Shown here in pieces: positions 33,507-41,879 of a stretch of 64,000 nt of DNA (positions are counted from its first letter, which is position 1; each line of letters begins with the position of its first letter). The translations under genes and the position numbers were made by a program. The stretch spans positions 1,178,001 through 1,242,000 of the forward strand of contig JADKKJ010000001.1 of NCBI GenBank assembly GCA_016720565.1. The letters run 5' to 3'. Source of the DNA: Chitinophagaceae bacterium. Its GTDB lineage: Bacteria; Bacteroidota; Bacteroidia; Chitinophagales; Chitinophagaceae. The notes beneath the pieces were generated by a model. It saw only the letters and a list, made by a program, of their open reading frames with translations, had not been told where the DNA came from and searched no databases.

Positions 33507-36194
33507 CTAAGAAGAGAGCGGTATTTCCACAAACACTTCGCAACCATTTCCCGGAGAAGAAATGATCTTTACCGATCCATCCAGCACATTAGCCCTGCGC
33601 CGGATATTTTCAAGTCCTATCCCGGATTTTTTAGAAGAGATCTTAAACCCAACCCCATCATCCCTGATCACCATACTGATCTTATCTTCTTTTTTCTCCA
33701 CCCTGATCCAAACATTTTTAGCCTTCGCATATTTCAGGATATTTGAGAACTGTTCCTGCAGTATGCGGTAAAGCGAGAGTTGAACATCCTCTTTTATTTT
33801 TTTCCTGAAATGGGGTATATCCACACTAACATGGATCCGGGAATGCAATTTCATGGAGGAGATCATATCAATGACCTTCTCTTTAAAATCGCTTTCCGAA
33901 CCTATGGAAGGAGCCAGCTGGTGGGAGAGCCGTCTGAGTTCACTGATGGCCTCGCGGATGTATCCTTCCAGTTTTGTATGAATGGACCCAATTAATTCCT
34001 TATCCTCCAAACAGGTCTGGGCATAATCGATCGTAAGCAGGGAACCTACCAGTAACTGTTGCACGTTATCATGCATTTCCATTCCTATCTCCCTTCTTTC
34101 CCTTTCCTGGGCATCTGTAACCGCTTTTTCAATATGTTTTTCCTCTTCCATGCGATCGGTAATATCCAGCACCGTGCCAATGGTCGCAAATTTCCCCCCA
34201 TAATGGATCATAGAATTGCGGAGTTCCAGGTAAATGGTGGCACCGTCCTTTCTGATGAACCGGAAACTGAAAAGATTTGTATCAACTGATGAGTATTCAT
34301 TCCATTTCTTTTCGGTGATCACCCCTTCCCTTCTCATATCTATGATCTGCCCGGTTATATCCATTTGGTTCAGCTCTTCAAGGGTATAGCCTGTTATTTT
34401 CTCCAGGCCCGGGTTGATATAACTGAACTTGCCATCCTGCAAAATGTATACGCCGGCTATCGTTTGCTCTACCAGGCCCCGGAACTTATCCTCACTTTCT
34501 TTTAGTTGGTTCTCGGCCTCCTCACGTAATTGTTTCAACCGAATTTTATCAAGCGCAAAGGCCAGGTTATGAGCCACCTCCAAAAGAAGTTTGATCTCCG
34601 TATCATTAAAGAAAAATGCCTCCGACATATACAGGGTATACAGGGAAGTAAGTTTATTATTAATGTTTACCGGAATAGAAATAGAGGAATGATAGTTCCT
34701 TTTCAGCGCTTCTTCCCGCCAGGGTTTCATACTGGGGTCGTTGTTTATATCATTACAGTACTGGTACTGTCCTGTCCTGATGGCACGCCCTGTGGGGCCC
34801 CGGCCGGCCGCGAGTTTATCGGTTCCTTTAATCTGCAAATTGGTCAGGTAACCTTCTTCATGTCCATACCAGCAAAATGGGATCACCTTTTCCAGGTCTT
34901 CCTTGTAGATACCGATCCAGGCCATTCGGAACAATCCTTTTTCAATTGCGATCCGGCAGGCATCTTTATAAAGTTCTTCTGCTGTCCTGGCCTTTAACAT
35001 GCAACTATTGATCTCACTGATGAATTGATAAAGGCGGTTAAATTTTAATACCTCTTTCTCTGCTTTTTTTCTTTCCAGGGAATTGCCAAGTATATCAGCA
35101 ATAGAATTGATAAGTAAACGCTCTTCTTTAAGAAAAGGCCCTTCCTGCTCAACCGGGCGTTCCTCTCTATAAAATACCTCTATTTTCCCGGCAGGTTCAT
35201 TATTAGATACAATGATCTTTTCCTGCTTCCAGCTGGTCTCTGTAAAACCAGCAGAAGTAAATTCTTTTCCATGGAAAAATAGTCTTACACAGGTGATCTC
35301 AGGGTATTGGTATGAGGGGGGAATGACCTTCAGGCATTCATTAAAAATATCATCTATATTCTTTTCAGGATTATTTGCGATCTCCGAAATGCGGTAGAGA
35401 CCGGCAAGTTCCTTTACTCTTTCTTTGATCTCCGCATTTTTCCGGATCAGCTCCAGTTCCACGTTCTTTCTCTCCGTTATATCGAGATAGGTACCTATCA
35501 ATGCGGTACTGCCATTATACAAGGTGGTTAAACCATGTGCTTCTATCCAGATGATTCCGCCATCTTTTCTCAGCCCGCGTATTTCATATTTCACGTCCAG
35601 TTTTTCCCCATTTTCGCGTAATGATCTATTATGTATAAAAATGGGAAAGTCCTCCGGCAGGATCAATTGCTCAATATTCATTTTGCCGATAAGCTCATTT
35701 GCTTCATACCCGAACATCTGCGCATAACGGGGATTTACATAAACCAATTTATTGTTTTGCAGGATGTGCACCCCTACCCCCGTCTGTTCTACAAGGTTGC
35801 GGAATTTTAGTTCGGCCTCCTTCATTTTGGTGATCACCTCTGTCAGCATGATCACCCCGCCGATCTCTCCATTTTCTTTTCTCCAGGGATGCATCTCCCA
35901 TTTTAACCAGGTGATCTGCCCGTCTTTTCTTACAAAAGAATCTTCGTCATTTCGTTGAGAAGTGCCGGCAAGGCATTGCTGATGGATCTTTTTCCATCGT
36001 TCGGGAATTTCCGGAAATATTTCATAATGCGAACGGCCTATGATATTCTGATCACCTAACTCATAATCCTGCATCCACCTTTTACTTACTAAGAGGTAAC
36101 GGAGGTCTGTGTCAAGCATAGCTATGGCAGCCGGACTGTTCTCAATAAAAAGCTGGAGAATATCACCTTTATCCTGGGAAAGGTGGGGCTTCAT
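33507..36194 (-). CDS. Soluble multi-PAS/GAF sensor histidine kinase, NarL-partner type
   Basis: An 895-residue cytoplasmic kinase without membrane helices. Domains in order: PAS (about 10-125), PAS (about 130-245), GAF-like (about 260-375), GAF (about 390-545), PAS (about 565-690), then HisKA_3 with His708 in EIGMEMHDNVQQLL and a HATPase with ILQEQFSNILKYA and IRDDGVGF. HisKA_3 kinases usually pair with LuxR-type regulators; none is adjacent. The ligand is unknown. A 13 bp inverted repeat overlaps its putative -7 box. Confidence 0.9.
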   Translation of the reverse strand: MKPHLSQDKGDILQLFIENSPAAIAMLDTDLRYLLVSKRWMQDYELGDQNIIGRSHYEIFPEIPERWKKIHQQCLAGTSQRNDEDSFVRKDGQITWLKWEMHPWRKENGEIGGVIMLTEVITKMKEAELKFRNLVEQTGVGVHILQNNKLVYVNPRYAQMFGYEANELIGKMNIEQLILPEDFPIFIHNRSLRENGEKLDVKYEIRGLRKDGGIIWIEAHGLTTLYNGSTALIGTYLDITERKNVELELIRKNAEIKERVKELAGLYRISEIANNPEKNIDDIFNECLKVIPPSYQYPEITCVRLFFHGKEFTSAGFTETSWKQEKIIVSNNEPAGKIEVFYREERPVEQEGPFLKEERLLINSIADILGNSLERKKAEKEVLKFNRLYQFISEINSCMLKARTAEELYKDACRIAIEKGLFRMAWIGIYKEDLEKVIPFCWYGHEEGYLTNLQIKGTDKLAAGRGPTGRAIRTGQYQYCNDINNDPSMKPWREEALKRNYHSSISIPVNINNKLTSLYTLYMSEAFFFNDTEIKLLLEVAHNLAFALDKIRLKQLREEAENQLKESEDKFRGLVEQTIAGVYILQDGKFSYINPGLEKITGYTLEELNQMDITGQIIDMRREGVITEKKWNEYSSVDTNLFSFRFIRKDGATIYLELRNSMIHYGGKFATIGTVLDITDRMEEEKHIEKAVTDAQERERREIGMEMHDNVQQLLVGSLLTIDYAQTCLEDKELIGSIHTKLEGYIREAISELRRLSHQLAPSIGSESDFKEKVIDMISSMKLHSRIHVSVDIPHFRKKIKEDVQLSLYRILQEQFSNILKYAKAKNVWIRVEKKEDKISMVIRDDGVGFKISSKKSGIGLENIRRRANVLDGSVKIISSPGNGCEVFVEIPLSS

Positions 36195-36269
36195 TAGATT
36201 TGTTATTTACTTCCCGGGTTTTCAGGTCGAAAAAGGGAGAATAACCCGGCAATGAATTTAAACAGGTGG

Positions 36270-36307
36270 TTTGCAGAAGATACATCTTTGGATATATCTT
36301 CTGCAAA
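36270..36307. promoter_or_regulatory. 13 bp inverted repeat overlapping a promoter, candidate operator
   Basis: TTTGCAGAAGATA (36270-36282) and TATCTTCTGCAAA (36295-36307) are perfect inverted copies with a 12 nt centre. The right arm overlaps a minus-strand -7 box TAATTTTG (36304-36311) upstream of the multi-PAS kinase. Confidence 0.55.
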
Positions 36308-36311
36308 ATTA
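36304..36311 (-). promoter_or_regulatory. -7 box of the multi-PAS kinase (TAATTTTG)
   Basis: The complement of CAAAATTA is TAATTTTG, an exact TAnnTTTG match about 110 nt before the start at 36194. Confidence 0.45.
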
Positions 36312-36441
36312 ATATATGGCGAACAGTTAATCAGGCAACCTGCCCCAAAAGTCCAATTATTCTACATTTTAACTGGCAACATGGAGGTAAACATTTCTAA
36401 TCCAATAGAATAGAAATAAGTAGTATGGCCTGTTTCCATTT

Positions 36442-36477
36442 TAAAAATAAAAAACCCTGCAAAGATCTTGCAGGGTT
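36442..36477 (-). terminator. Intrinsic terminator of tRNA-Leu(GAG)
   Basis: AACCCTGCAA and TTGCAGGGTT form a 10 bp stem around a short loop, followed on the minus strand by TTTTTTATTTTT. It lies 5 nt beyond the tRNA. Confidence 0.9.
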
Positions 36478-36481
36478 AAAG

Positions 36482-36565
36482 TGCCCAAGACTGGATTCGA
36501 ACCAGCACACCCTTTCGGGCGCTACCACCTCAAAGTAGTGCGTCTACCAATTTCGCCACCTGGGC
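36482..36565 (-). tRNA. tRNA-Leu (anticodon GAG)
   Basis: The 84 nt class II tRNA begins GCCCAGGTGGCGAAATTGG and ends with CTTGGGC plus discriminator A; the acceptor stem pairs over 7 bp. The anticodon loop TTGAGGT reads GAG, the variable arm is CGCCCGAAAGGGTG, and the T-loop is TTCGAAT. CCA is not encoded. It is upstream of the multi-PAS kinase and downstream of the kinase at 36624. Confidence 0.95.
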
Positions 36566-36623
36566 ATTTGAAATACAATTAATCATTACTGATCATTAAT
36601 TATTAGGGATGCAAATGTAAATA

Positions 36624-37775
36624 TTATTTCTTTAGCACGATCCTAAAAGTGGTGCCTTTCCCATGCTCGGAATGTTTTACAAAGATCTCACCGCGGTGAT
36701 AGGTTTCAATGATCCTGCGGGAAAGACTTAGTCCCAATCCCCAGCCTCTTTTTTTCGTAGTGAACCCTGGTTTGAATACCCTGGCCGCATTGGCTTTACT
36801 GATTCCTTTTCCCGTATCGGTCACATCAATATAAACCTTCTCAGGGTCCTGGTGAATATCCACCGTTATGGAACCTTTTCCCTCCATAGCATCCAACGCA
36901 TTTTTCAGAAGGTTCTCGATCACCCAGTCAAATAAAGGCGGGGATATCCTTGCGATGATCATATTGTCATTATGGGTATCCATCAGGAACTGGATCTTTC
37001 CCGTGGCCCTTTTCTTCATGTAATCCACCATATGTCGGATCTGCTGCACCAGGTCGGTTTCCTCCAACTGCGGACGGCTGCCGATCTTTCCAAAACGATC
37101 AGATACCAGCCTTAAACGACTCACATCTTTTTCCAGTTCCTGCAGGATCTGGGGATCCATCTGTTTTTCTTTCAGCATTTCCACCCAGCCCTCCAAAGAG
37201 GATACCGGGGTGCCTAACTGGTGCGCGGTTTCCTTGGCCATACCGGCCCAAACCTGGTTCTGGCTGGAACGATAACTCCCTCTTAAAGAAAGGAAGATAA
37301 TAAGGATGAACAGGGCAACGATCAGCAGCTGGATCAATGGATAATATCTCACTTCATCCAATAGTTGTGAGTTTCCATAATAATAACGGTTACGTATGGT
37401 GGAATCGCGGGGATCCTGCCATTCAAAAGGGGCATGCTTCCCCTTGAATTCAGCCAGTTTGGCCTCCAGGTATTTTTTATCCAGCGATTTGACCGAATCC
37501 AGGTTCACCGATTGAGTGATCTTGTCATTCTCATCCGTTTCAATAATGGGAATGGTCTTATTGTCGGTAATGATACGTGTGGCAAAACCTATATCGGGGG
37601 TGAGACTATCAGGCGAACTGATGAATTTTCCCGCCAGCAACCATTGCTCTACGCGGATCTTTTCATCGCTTTCAATTTTCCTTGCCAGGTACTGGGAATA
37701 AATGATGGTACCGCTAACGATGAATATCGCCACAATGGCCAGGAAGGTCCGCAGGTTTAAATATTGCCTGATCAT
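36624..37775 (-). CDS. Two-helix sensor histidine kinase
   Basis: A 383-residue membrane kinase. Helices at about 10-30 and 145-165 bracket a periplasmic sensor domain of about 115 residues with no recognised fold. HisKA has His185 in ETAHQLGTPVSSLEGW, a glutamine-containing variant (HQLGTPVSS) of the usual HE(I/L)(K/R)xPL, common in a Bacteroidota branch. HATPase shows IENLLKNALDAME, VTDTGKGIS and GWGLGLSLS. No regulator gene is adjacent. It is divergent from the glycosyltransferase at 37834. Confidence 0.88.
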   Translation of the reverse strand: MIRQYLNLRTFLAIVAIFIVSGTIIYSQYLARKIESDEKIRVEQWLLAGKFISSPDSLTPDIGFATRIITDNKTIPIIETDENDKITQSVNLDSVKSLDKKYLEAKLAEFKGKHAPFEWQDPRDSTIRNRYYYGNSQLLDEVRYYPLIQLLIVALFILIIFLSLRGSYRSSQNQVWAGMAKETAHQLGTPVSSLEGWVEMLKEKQMDPQILQELEKDVSRLRLVSDRFGKIGSRPQLEETDLVQQIRHMVDYMKKRATGKIQFLMDTHNDNMIIARISPPLFDWVIENLLKNALDAMEGKGSITVDIHQDPEKVYIDVTDTGKGISKANAARVFKPGFTTKKRGWGLGLSLSRRIIETYHRGEIFVKHSEHGKGTTFRIVLKK

Positions 37776-37807
37776 GAAGGTAAATATCGTGATTATTAGA
37801 GTTACCT

Positions 37808-37815
37808 TATTTTTG
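37808..37815 (+). promoter_or_regulatory. -7 box of the glycosyltransferase gene (TATTTTTG)
   Basis: TATTTTTG matches TAnnTTTG and ends 18 nt before the TTG start at 37834. Confidence 0.5.
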
Positions 37816-37833
37816 GCCCAATAAATTCTTCTC

Positions 37834-38865
37834 TTGGATCATCTCCCTCTTGTATCTGTTGTTATACTGAACTGGAATGGCCGGAAATTCCTGGAACAGT
37901 TCCTGCCTTTCCTGCTGGCTACTTCCTATGGAAAAATGGAGATCGTGATAGCCGATAATGCTTCTGCAGATGATTCTGTTTCCTTTCTTAAAGAACAGTA
38001 TCCTCAAATACGATTGATCATCCTCGATAAGAACTATGGCTTCGCTAAAGGATATAACGAAGCGCTGAAGCAGGTGGAATCCGATTATTATGTATTGCTG
38101 AATTCCGACGTGGAAGTGACCAGTGGATGGCTGGAGCCCATGGTAAATTTGCTGGAAACGAATAAAAATATTGCCGCCTGCCAGCCCAAATTATTATGGC
38201 AAAAAGACAAGCGATTCTTTGAATATGCCGGGGGCGCCGGAGGATGGATGGACAGCATGGGTTATCCTTTTGTGAGAGGAAGGGTATTTAATATCTGTGA
38301 AGAAGATAAAGGCCAGTATGATGATAGCTGCCCGGTATTCTGGGCCACAGGGGCCGCCCTGTTCATCCGCGCCCGTGTATTCCATGAAATGGAAGGATTT
38401 GATGAATTCTTTTTTGCCCACCAGGAAGAGATCGATCTCTGCTGGAGGATGCAGCTGGCCGGCTATGAGATCTATGCCTGCCCTAAAGCTATTGTTTACC
38501 ATGTGGGCGGGGGCACCCTACCTCAGGGAGATTCATTAAAGACCTTCCTGAATTTTCGAAATAACCGGATCATGTTATCCAAGAACCTTCCACTGGTAAA
38601 AAGACTATGGGTAATGCCCTTAAGGCTGGGCCTGGATATAATCTCAGCATTCAAAGCCTTGTTTGGTGGCGACCCGGGATATTTTAAGGCAGTGATAAAA
38701 GCCGAATGGGCTTTTGTGAAATGGTGGTTAGTTGATCGGTCGCGCAGTAAATTGCCTGCTAACCGGGGTAAAAAACTAAAAGGCTATTACCATGGAAATA
38801 TAGCCTGGCAGCATTTTGCACTTAAAAAACGCAGCTTCAGTGAAATTGTGGGTAAAACGAGCTGA
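37834..38865 (+). CDS. GT2 family glycosyltransferase
   Basis: A 343-residue GT-A glycosyltransferase. VVILNWNGRKFLEQFL opens the fold, VIADNASADDS is the nucleotide-sugar part, and LLNSDVEVTSGWLEP the metal-binding block; FFAHQEEIDLCWRMQLAGY is the acceptor/catalytic region of rhamnosyl-type GT2 enzymes. A C-terminal helix around 245-290 may attach to the membrane. The start is TTG: a stop at 37822-37824 precedes it in frame and no ATG lies between, while the homology begins at once. Target polymer unknown. Confidence 0.88.
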   Translation: MDHLPLVSVVILNWNGRKFLEQFLPFLLATSYGKMEIVIADNASADDSVSFLKEQYPQIRLIILDKNYGFAKGYNEALKQVESDYYVLLNSDVEVTSGWLEPMVNLLETNKNIAACQPKLLWQKDKRFFEYAGGAGGWMDSMGYPFVRGRVFNICEEDKGQYDDSCPVFWATGAALFIRARVFHEMEGFDEFFFAHQEEIDLCWRMQLAGYEIYACPKAIVYHVGGGTLPQGDSLKTFLNFRNNRIMLSKNLPLVKRLWVMPLRLGLDIISAFKALFGGDPGYFKAVIKAEWAFVKWWLVDRSRSKLPANRGKKLKGYYHGNIAWQHFALKKRSFSEIVGKTS

Positions 38866-38883
38866 TTTTTTTGCCTGAACCCT

Positions 38884-38891
38884 TATTTTTG
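38884..38891 (+). promoter_or_regulatory. -7 box of the small membrane protein gene (TATTTTTG)
   Basis: TATTTTTG matches the consensus and ends 18 nt before the ATG at 38910. Confidence 0.5.
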
Positions 38892-38909
38892 CAACACAAA
38901 TTTTTTCGT

Positions 38910-39128
38910 ATGACCAATCAGCAGGAATACCATCAGGATCTAAAAAAGGTACAGGACAGCGATTTCACACATAACTGGGTATCCTCTTCCGCTTTTCTTT
39001 TTTATCTGCAGGTAGCCTGCCTGGTATGCTTCATCCTTGGTGGATGCTTCATGCTGTATACCAAGCGATATGAAAAGATCCAGGCACCTGTGCAGGAAAG
39101 CACGCTTTATACCCCCAAGTACAAATAA
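38910..39128 (+). CDS. Small single-helix membrane protein
   Basis: A 72-residue protein with one hydrophobic segment (about 28-50, FLFYLQVACLVCFILGGCFM) containing three cysteines. The N-terminus is charged (MTNQQEYHQDLKKVQDSDF) and the C-terminal tail ends TLYTPKYK. An in-frame TTG at 38871 is possible, but the -7 box lies inside that extension, so ATG at 38910 is preferred. No family recognised. Confidence 0.7.
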   Translation: MTNQQEYHQDLKKVQDSDFTHNWVSSSAFLFYLQVACLVCFILGGCFMLYTKRYEKIQAPVQESTLYTPKYK

Positions 39129-39165
39129 TCTTGGCTTTTTTCTTTTTTAAAAAGGGCGCAACCCT

Positions 39166-39173
39166 TATTTTTG
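39166..39173 (+). promoter_or_regulatory. -7 box of the tRNA-Gly/tRNA-Leu pair (TATTTTTG)
   Basis: TATTTTTG, exact consensus, 47 nt before the tRNA-Gly 5' end. Confidence 0.55.
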
Positions 39174-39219
39174 CGTCCCTTTAGCTCTTTTAAAACAATG
39201 GGATAATCTCCCAAAACAG

Positions 39220-39292
<73 letters not shown>

Positions 39293-39297
39293 CAAAG

Positions 39298-39330
39298 ATC
39301 CTCTCTTGAACAAGAGGGGATTTTTTTTTC
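39298..39330 (+). terminator. Intrinsic terminator between the two tRNA genes
   Basis: ATCCTCTCTT and AAGAGGGGAT form a 10 bp stem (one G-T) followed by nine Ts. It separates tRNA-Gly from tRNA-Leu(TAA). Confidence 0.85.
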
Positions 39331-39351
39331 AACCAATGGTGGGAAAAGGAT

Positions 39352-39437
39352 GCCCTGGTGGTGAAATTGGTAGACACGCCGGACTTAAAATCCTGTGATC
39401 CGCAAGGGTCGTGCCGGTTCAACTCCGGCCCAGGGCA
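39352..39437 (+). tRNA. tRNA-Leu (anticodon TAA)
   Basis: 86 nt class II tRNA. GCCCTGG pairs with CCAGGGC, the anticodon loop CTTAAAA reads TAA, the variable arm is TGATCCGCAAGGGTCG and the T-loop TTCAACT. CCA is not encoded; discriminator A. Confidence 0.95.
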
Positions 39438-39442
39438 CAAAA

Positions 39443-39467
39443 AGCCTCTCAGAAGAGAGGCTTTTTT
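39443..39467 (+). terminator. Intrinsic terminator of tRNA-Leu(TAA)
   Basis: AGCCTCTC and GAGAGGCT pair over 8 bp with an AGAA loop, followed by TTTTT; A-rich on the other side, so it could act in both directions for the convergent gene at 39491. Confidence 0.85.
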
Positions 39468-39490
39468 ATTATCGTTTAAATGAGAAATTT

Positions 39491-40753
39491 TCAGGAAGCC
39501 AGTTTTTTTATCGCCTCCACAAACCGGTCTAATTCTTCCGTAGTAGTATACACATTCGGGCAGATCCGGCAACCCTGTACATTGGCATAGTCGATGGCTA
39601 CGGTGAACACCTTATGTTCATCCATTAATCTTTTTGCAAGATCGGCTGGTTTTATGCCAGTGATGCCCACATTGGCTATACCGCAGGATCTTCCTTCCAA
39701 CAGGGGTGTATTGATCACCACGCGGGGAATGTCTTTCACGCGACTGGTCCAGTATTGCTGCAGGTACTGCATGCGTTTCTCTTTACGCTCTGCCCCGATC
39801 ATGTTAAAATAATCGATAGAGTCCTCAATGGCAAGATCGGTAGCACAGGGATGTGTGCCCGTATGATTTAACCGCGCGATATTATTTTTATCCGTGGTCC
39901 AGTCGGCAAACACCGGCCAGGGTTTTGAGATCTTATTCTTATTTACATAAAGAAATCCTGCACCCAGCGGAACACTCATCCATTTATGTAATGAAGTGCC
40001 ATAATAATCACAATGCAGGTCGCTGATCTTATAGCGGAAATGCGCGAAGGCATGCGCCCCGTCTACCATCACTTCCACCCCTTTGGCATGGGCCATGTCG
40101 CAGATCTTACGAATGGGCAGAATATGACCAGTGATATTGATGATATGGCAGACCATGAGCAGTTTTGTTTTTGCCGTGATCGCTTTTTCATACAGGGAAA
40201 CAATCTCTTCATCGGAAGCAGGATGATTGGGCACAGAAACTTTCACCAGTTTCACACCATAACGGTCAGAGACCTGTTTGAACATATCCTGCATGGATCC
40301 ATAATCCTGCTCAGCAAATACCGCCTCATCCTCTTTCTGCCAGTCCATACCCCCGATCACCAGGTCCAGTGACTCAGTAGAATTCCGGGTGATCACCAAT
40401 TCTCCCGGTTCGCATCCGGCAATGGCCGCCAGTTTATCTGCCATTCTTTTTTTATTATCCCATTGCACGGTGCGCATATAATAGGAACCCTGGTAATTCA
40501 CATCGCGGATATGCTGCAGGTATTTTTCCAGTATTGGTTGGGGAAGAAAATTATAGTACCCATTCTCCAGGTTGATATAATCTGGTTTTAATAAATAGTC
40601 TTTTCGGATGGCCTCCCAGAAATCATTATCGGCCGCCAATTCCGCTGCACTAACTCCCTTCTTTGAATGAAAGATCCCGGCCAGGGCATCCATTCCAAAT
40701 TGGGTTCCGATACCTGTAAGGGCCACTGATTTCAGGAAGGATCTCTTATTCAT
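39491..40753 (-). CDS. Class V aminotransferase-fold PLP enzyme, exported-looking
   Basis: A 420-residue fold-type I PLP enzyme of the isopenicillin-N epimerase/cysteine desulfurase group. Schiff-base lysine is in TSLHKWMSVPLGAG; other landmarks are ITRNSTESLDLVIGG and EVMVDGAHAFAHF. The N-terminus NKRSFLKSVALTGIG resembles a Tat signal with a lone arginine (KR instead of RR), so export is possible but unproved. It lies 7 nt after the AlkB-like gene on the same strand and must be cotranscribed. Substrate unknown. Confidence 0.87.
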   Translation of the reverse strand: MNKRSFLKSVALTGIGTQFGMDALAGIFHSKKGVSAAELAADNDFWEAIRKDYLLKPDYINLENGYYNFLPQPILEKYLQHIRDVNYQGSYYMRTVQWDNKKRMADKLAAIAGCEPGELVITRNSTESLDLVIGGMDWQKEDEAVFAEQDYGSMQDMFKQVSDRYGVKLVKVSVPNHPASDEEIVSLYEKAITAKTKLLMVCHIINITGHILPIRKICDMAHAKGVEVMVDGAHAFAHFRYKISDLHCDYYGTSLHKWMSVPLGAGFLYVNKNKISKPWPVFADWTTDKNNIARLNHTGTHPCATDLAIEDSIDYFNMIGAERKEKRMQYLQQYWTSRVKDIPRVVINTPLLEGRSCGIANVGITGIKPADLAKRLMDEHKVFTVAIDYANVQGCRICPNVYTTTEELDRFVEAIKKLAS

Positions 40754-40760
40754 ATTGTAT

Positions 40761-41789
40761 TTATTTCAATCGTTTATTCATCACCGCAAACCAAAGAGGA
40801 GGTATAGCTGCCATCAGCATGGAGCCAGGATAACCGGTGGGTAATTGCGGACTTTCATCCAAATGCCGAAGGATCTGGTATTTCCTTGAGGCGCGATAAT
40901 GATGATCGCTATGTCGGGTAAGTTCGAATAACATGATGCGCCCCATTTCATGATCGCTGTTCCAGGAATGTTTGGGGGTCACCATTTCCGGCTTTCCATC
41001 GGGAAGTAAATTTCTTCTTAATCCATAATGCTCGATATAATTGATGGTCTCCAGTAACAGTATGCCCGTAAACGCGATAACAATTCCAAATGGAACCCAG
41101 GCCCATCCAACTAATAAACCAATACCTGCCAGGTAAAGAAGGTTCCAGCAGGTGAAACGTATCATGGCATTATTAATACTGAATACTGCCTTACCCTGTT
41201 TATTTAAACGAAGGGCCTCCAGTTTCCAGGCATGGATATACTGCCCGACAATAGAACGAAAAATAAAAACATAGAGCCATTCATTTTTACGGGCCGTGGC
41301 AGGATCCGCATCGGTGGCTACATTTTTATGGTGACCTCGGTTATGCTCAATAATGAAATGCTGGTAAAGAACAGGCAGTAATCCGGCCTTGGCGAAAAAT
41401 ATGGCCAGGCGGTTAGTACGGTGACCTAATTCATGGGATACATTTATTCCCAAAGCGCCCAGCACTACCCCGGTACAAAGCGTTTTTCCCCAGAGGTCGG
41501 CATTTGCAAGTTCCACCCTGCTTACTGTATGAAAATAATACCAGATCAAACCAAAACAAATGGGGGCTGACAGAAATAAGAGTATATCAAAAAATAATAG
41601 CTTAGATCGGGAGGCTTCCTGCTCTGCAGGAATATTGGCTGTTGATGTGGGCAGTACTATATCCAAAATGGGTATAAGAACAAAAGCCACTATGACCGTG
41701 GTCCAGCTCCATACGCCATTATAGTAAATAGCGAAAAATCCCGAATAAGGGATGGTATAGGCAAGCAGGTATTTAATATCCTTCCACAT
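40761..41789 (-). CDS. alkB: AlkB-like membrane fatty-acid/alkane hydroxylase
   Basis: A 342-residue integral membrane non-haem di-iron enzyme. The histidine boxes are visible: HELGH, EHNRGHH, NYIEHYGL and LTRHSDHHY, the last being characteristic of alkane 1-monooxygenase. Several membrane helices precede and separate them. It hydroxylates terminal methyl groups of alkanes or similar lipids using rubredoxin; no rubredoxin gene is seen nearby. The gene is directly upstream of the PLP enzyme, suggesting that the two act on one product, which is inference. Confidence 0.88.
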   Translation of the reverse strand: MWKDIKYLLAYTIPYSGFFAIYYNGVWSWTTVIVAFVLIPILDIVLPTSTANIPAEQEASRSKLLFFDILLFLSAPICFGLIWYYFHTVSRVELANADLWGKTLCTGVVLGALGINVSHELGHRTNRLAIFFAKAGLLPVLYQHFIIEHNRGHHKNVATDADPATARKNEWLYVFIFRSIVGQYIHAWKLEALRLNKQGKAVFSINNAMIRFTCWNLLYLAGIGLLVGWAWVPFGIVIAFTGILLLETINYIEHYGLRRNLLPDGKPEMVTPKHSWNSDHEMGRIMLFELTRHSDHHYRASRKYQILRHLDESPQLPTGYPGSMLMAAIPPLWFAVMNKRLK

Positions 41790-41832
41790 TCTCCTTAAAA
41801 ATAAAAAAATCCGCCTTAACTGCCATGGTCAA

Positions 41833-41863
41833 TTTGCGGGCACCGCCCTATGCCCTACTTTTG
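41833..41863 (+). promoter_or_regulatory. Promoter of the DUF2130 gene
   Basis: TTTG at 41833-41836, a 19 nt spacer and TACTTTTG at 41856-41863: an ideal Bacteroidota promoter, 16 nt before the ATG. Confidence 0.75.
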
Positions 41864-41879
41864 AGCTTTAAACCCCGGT

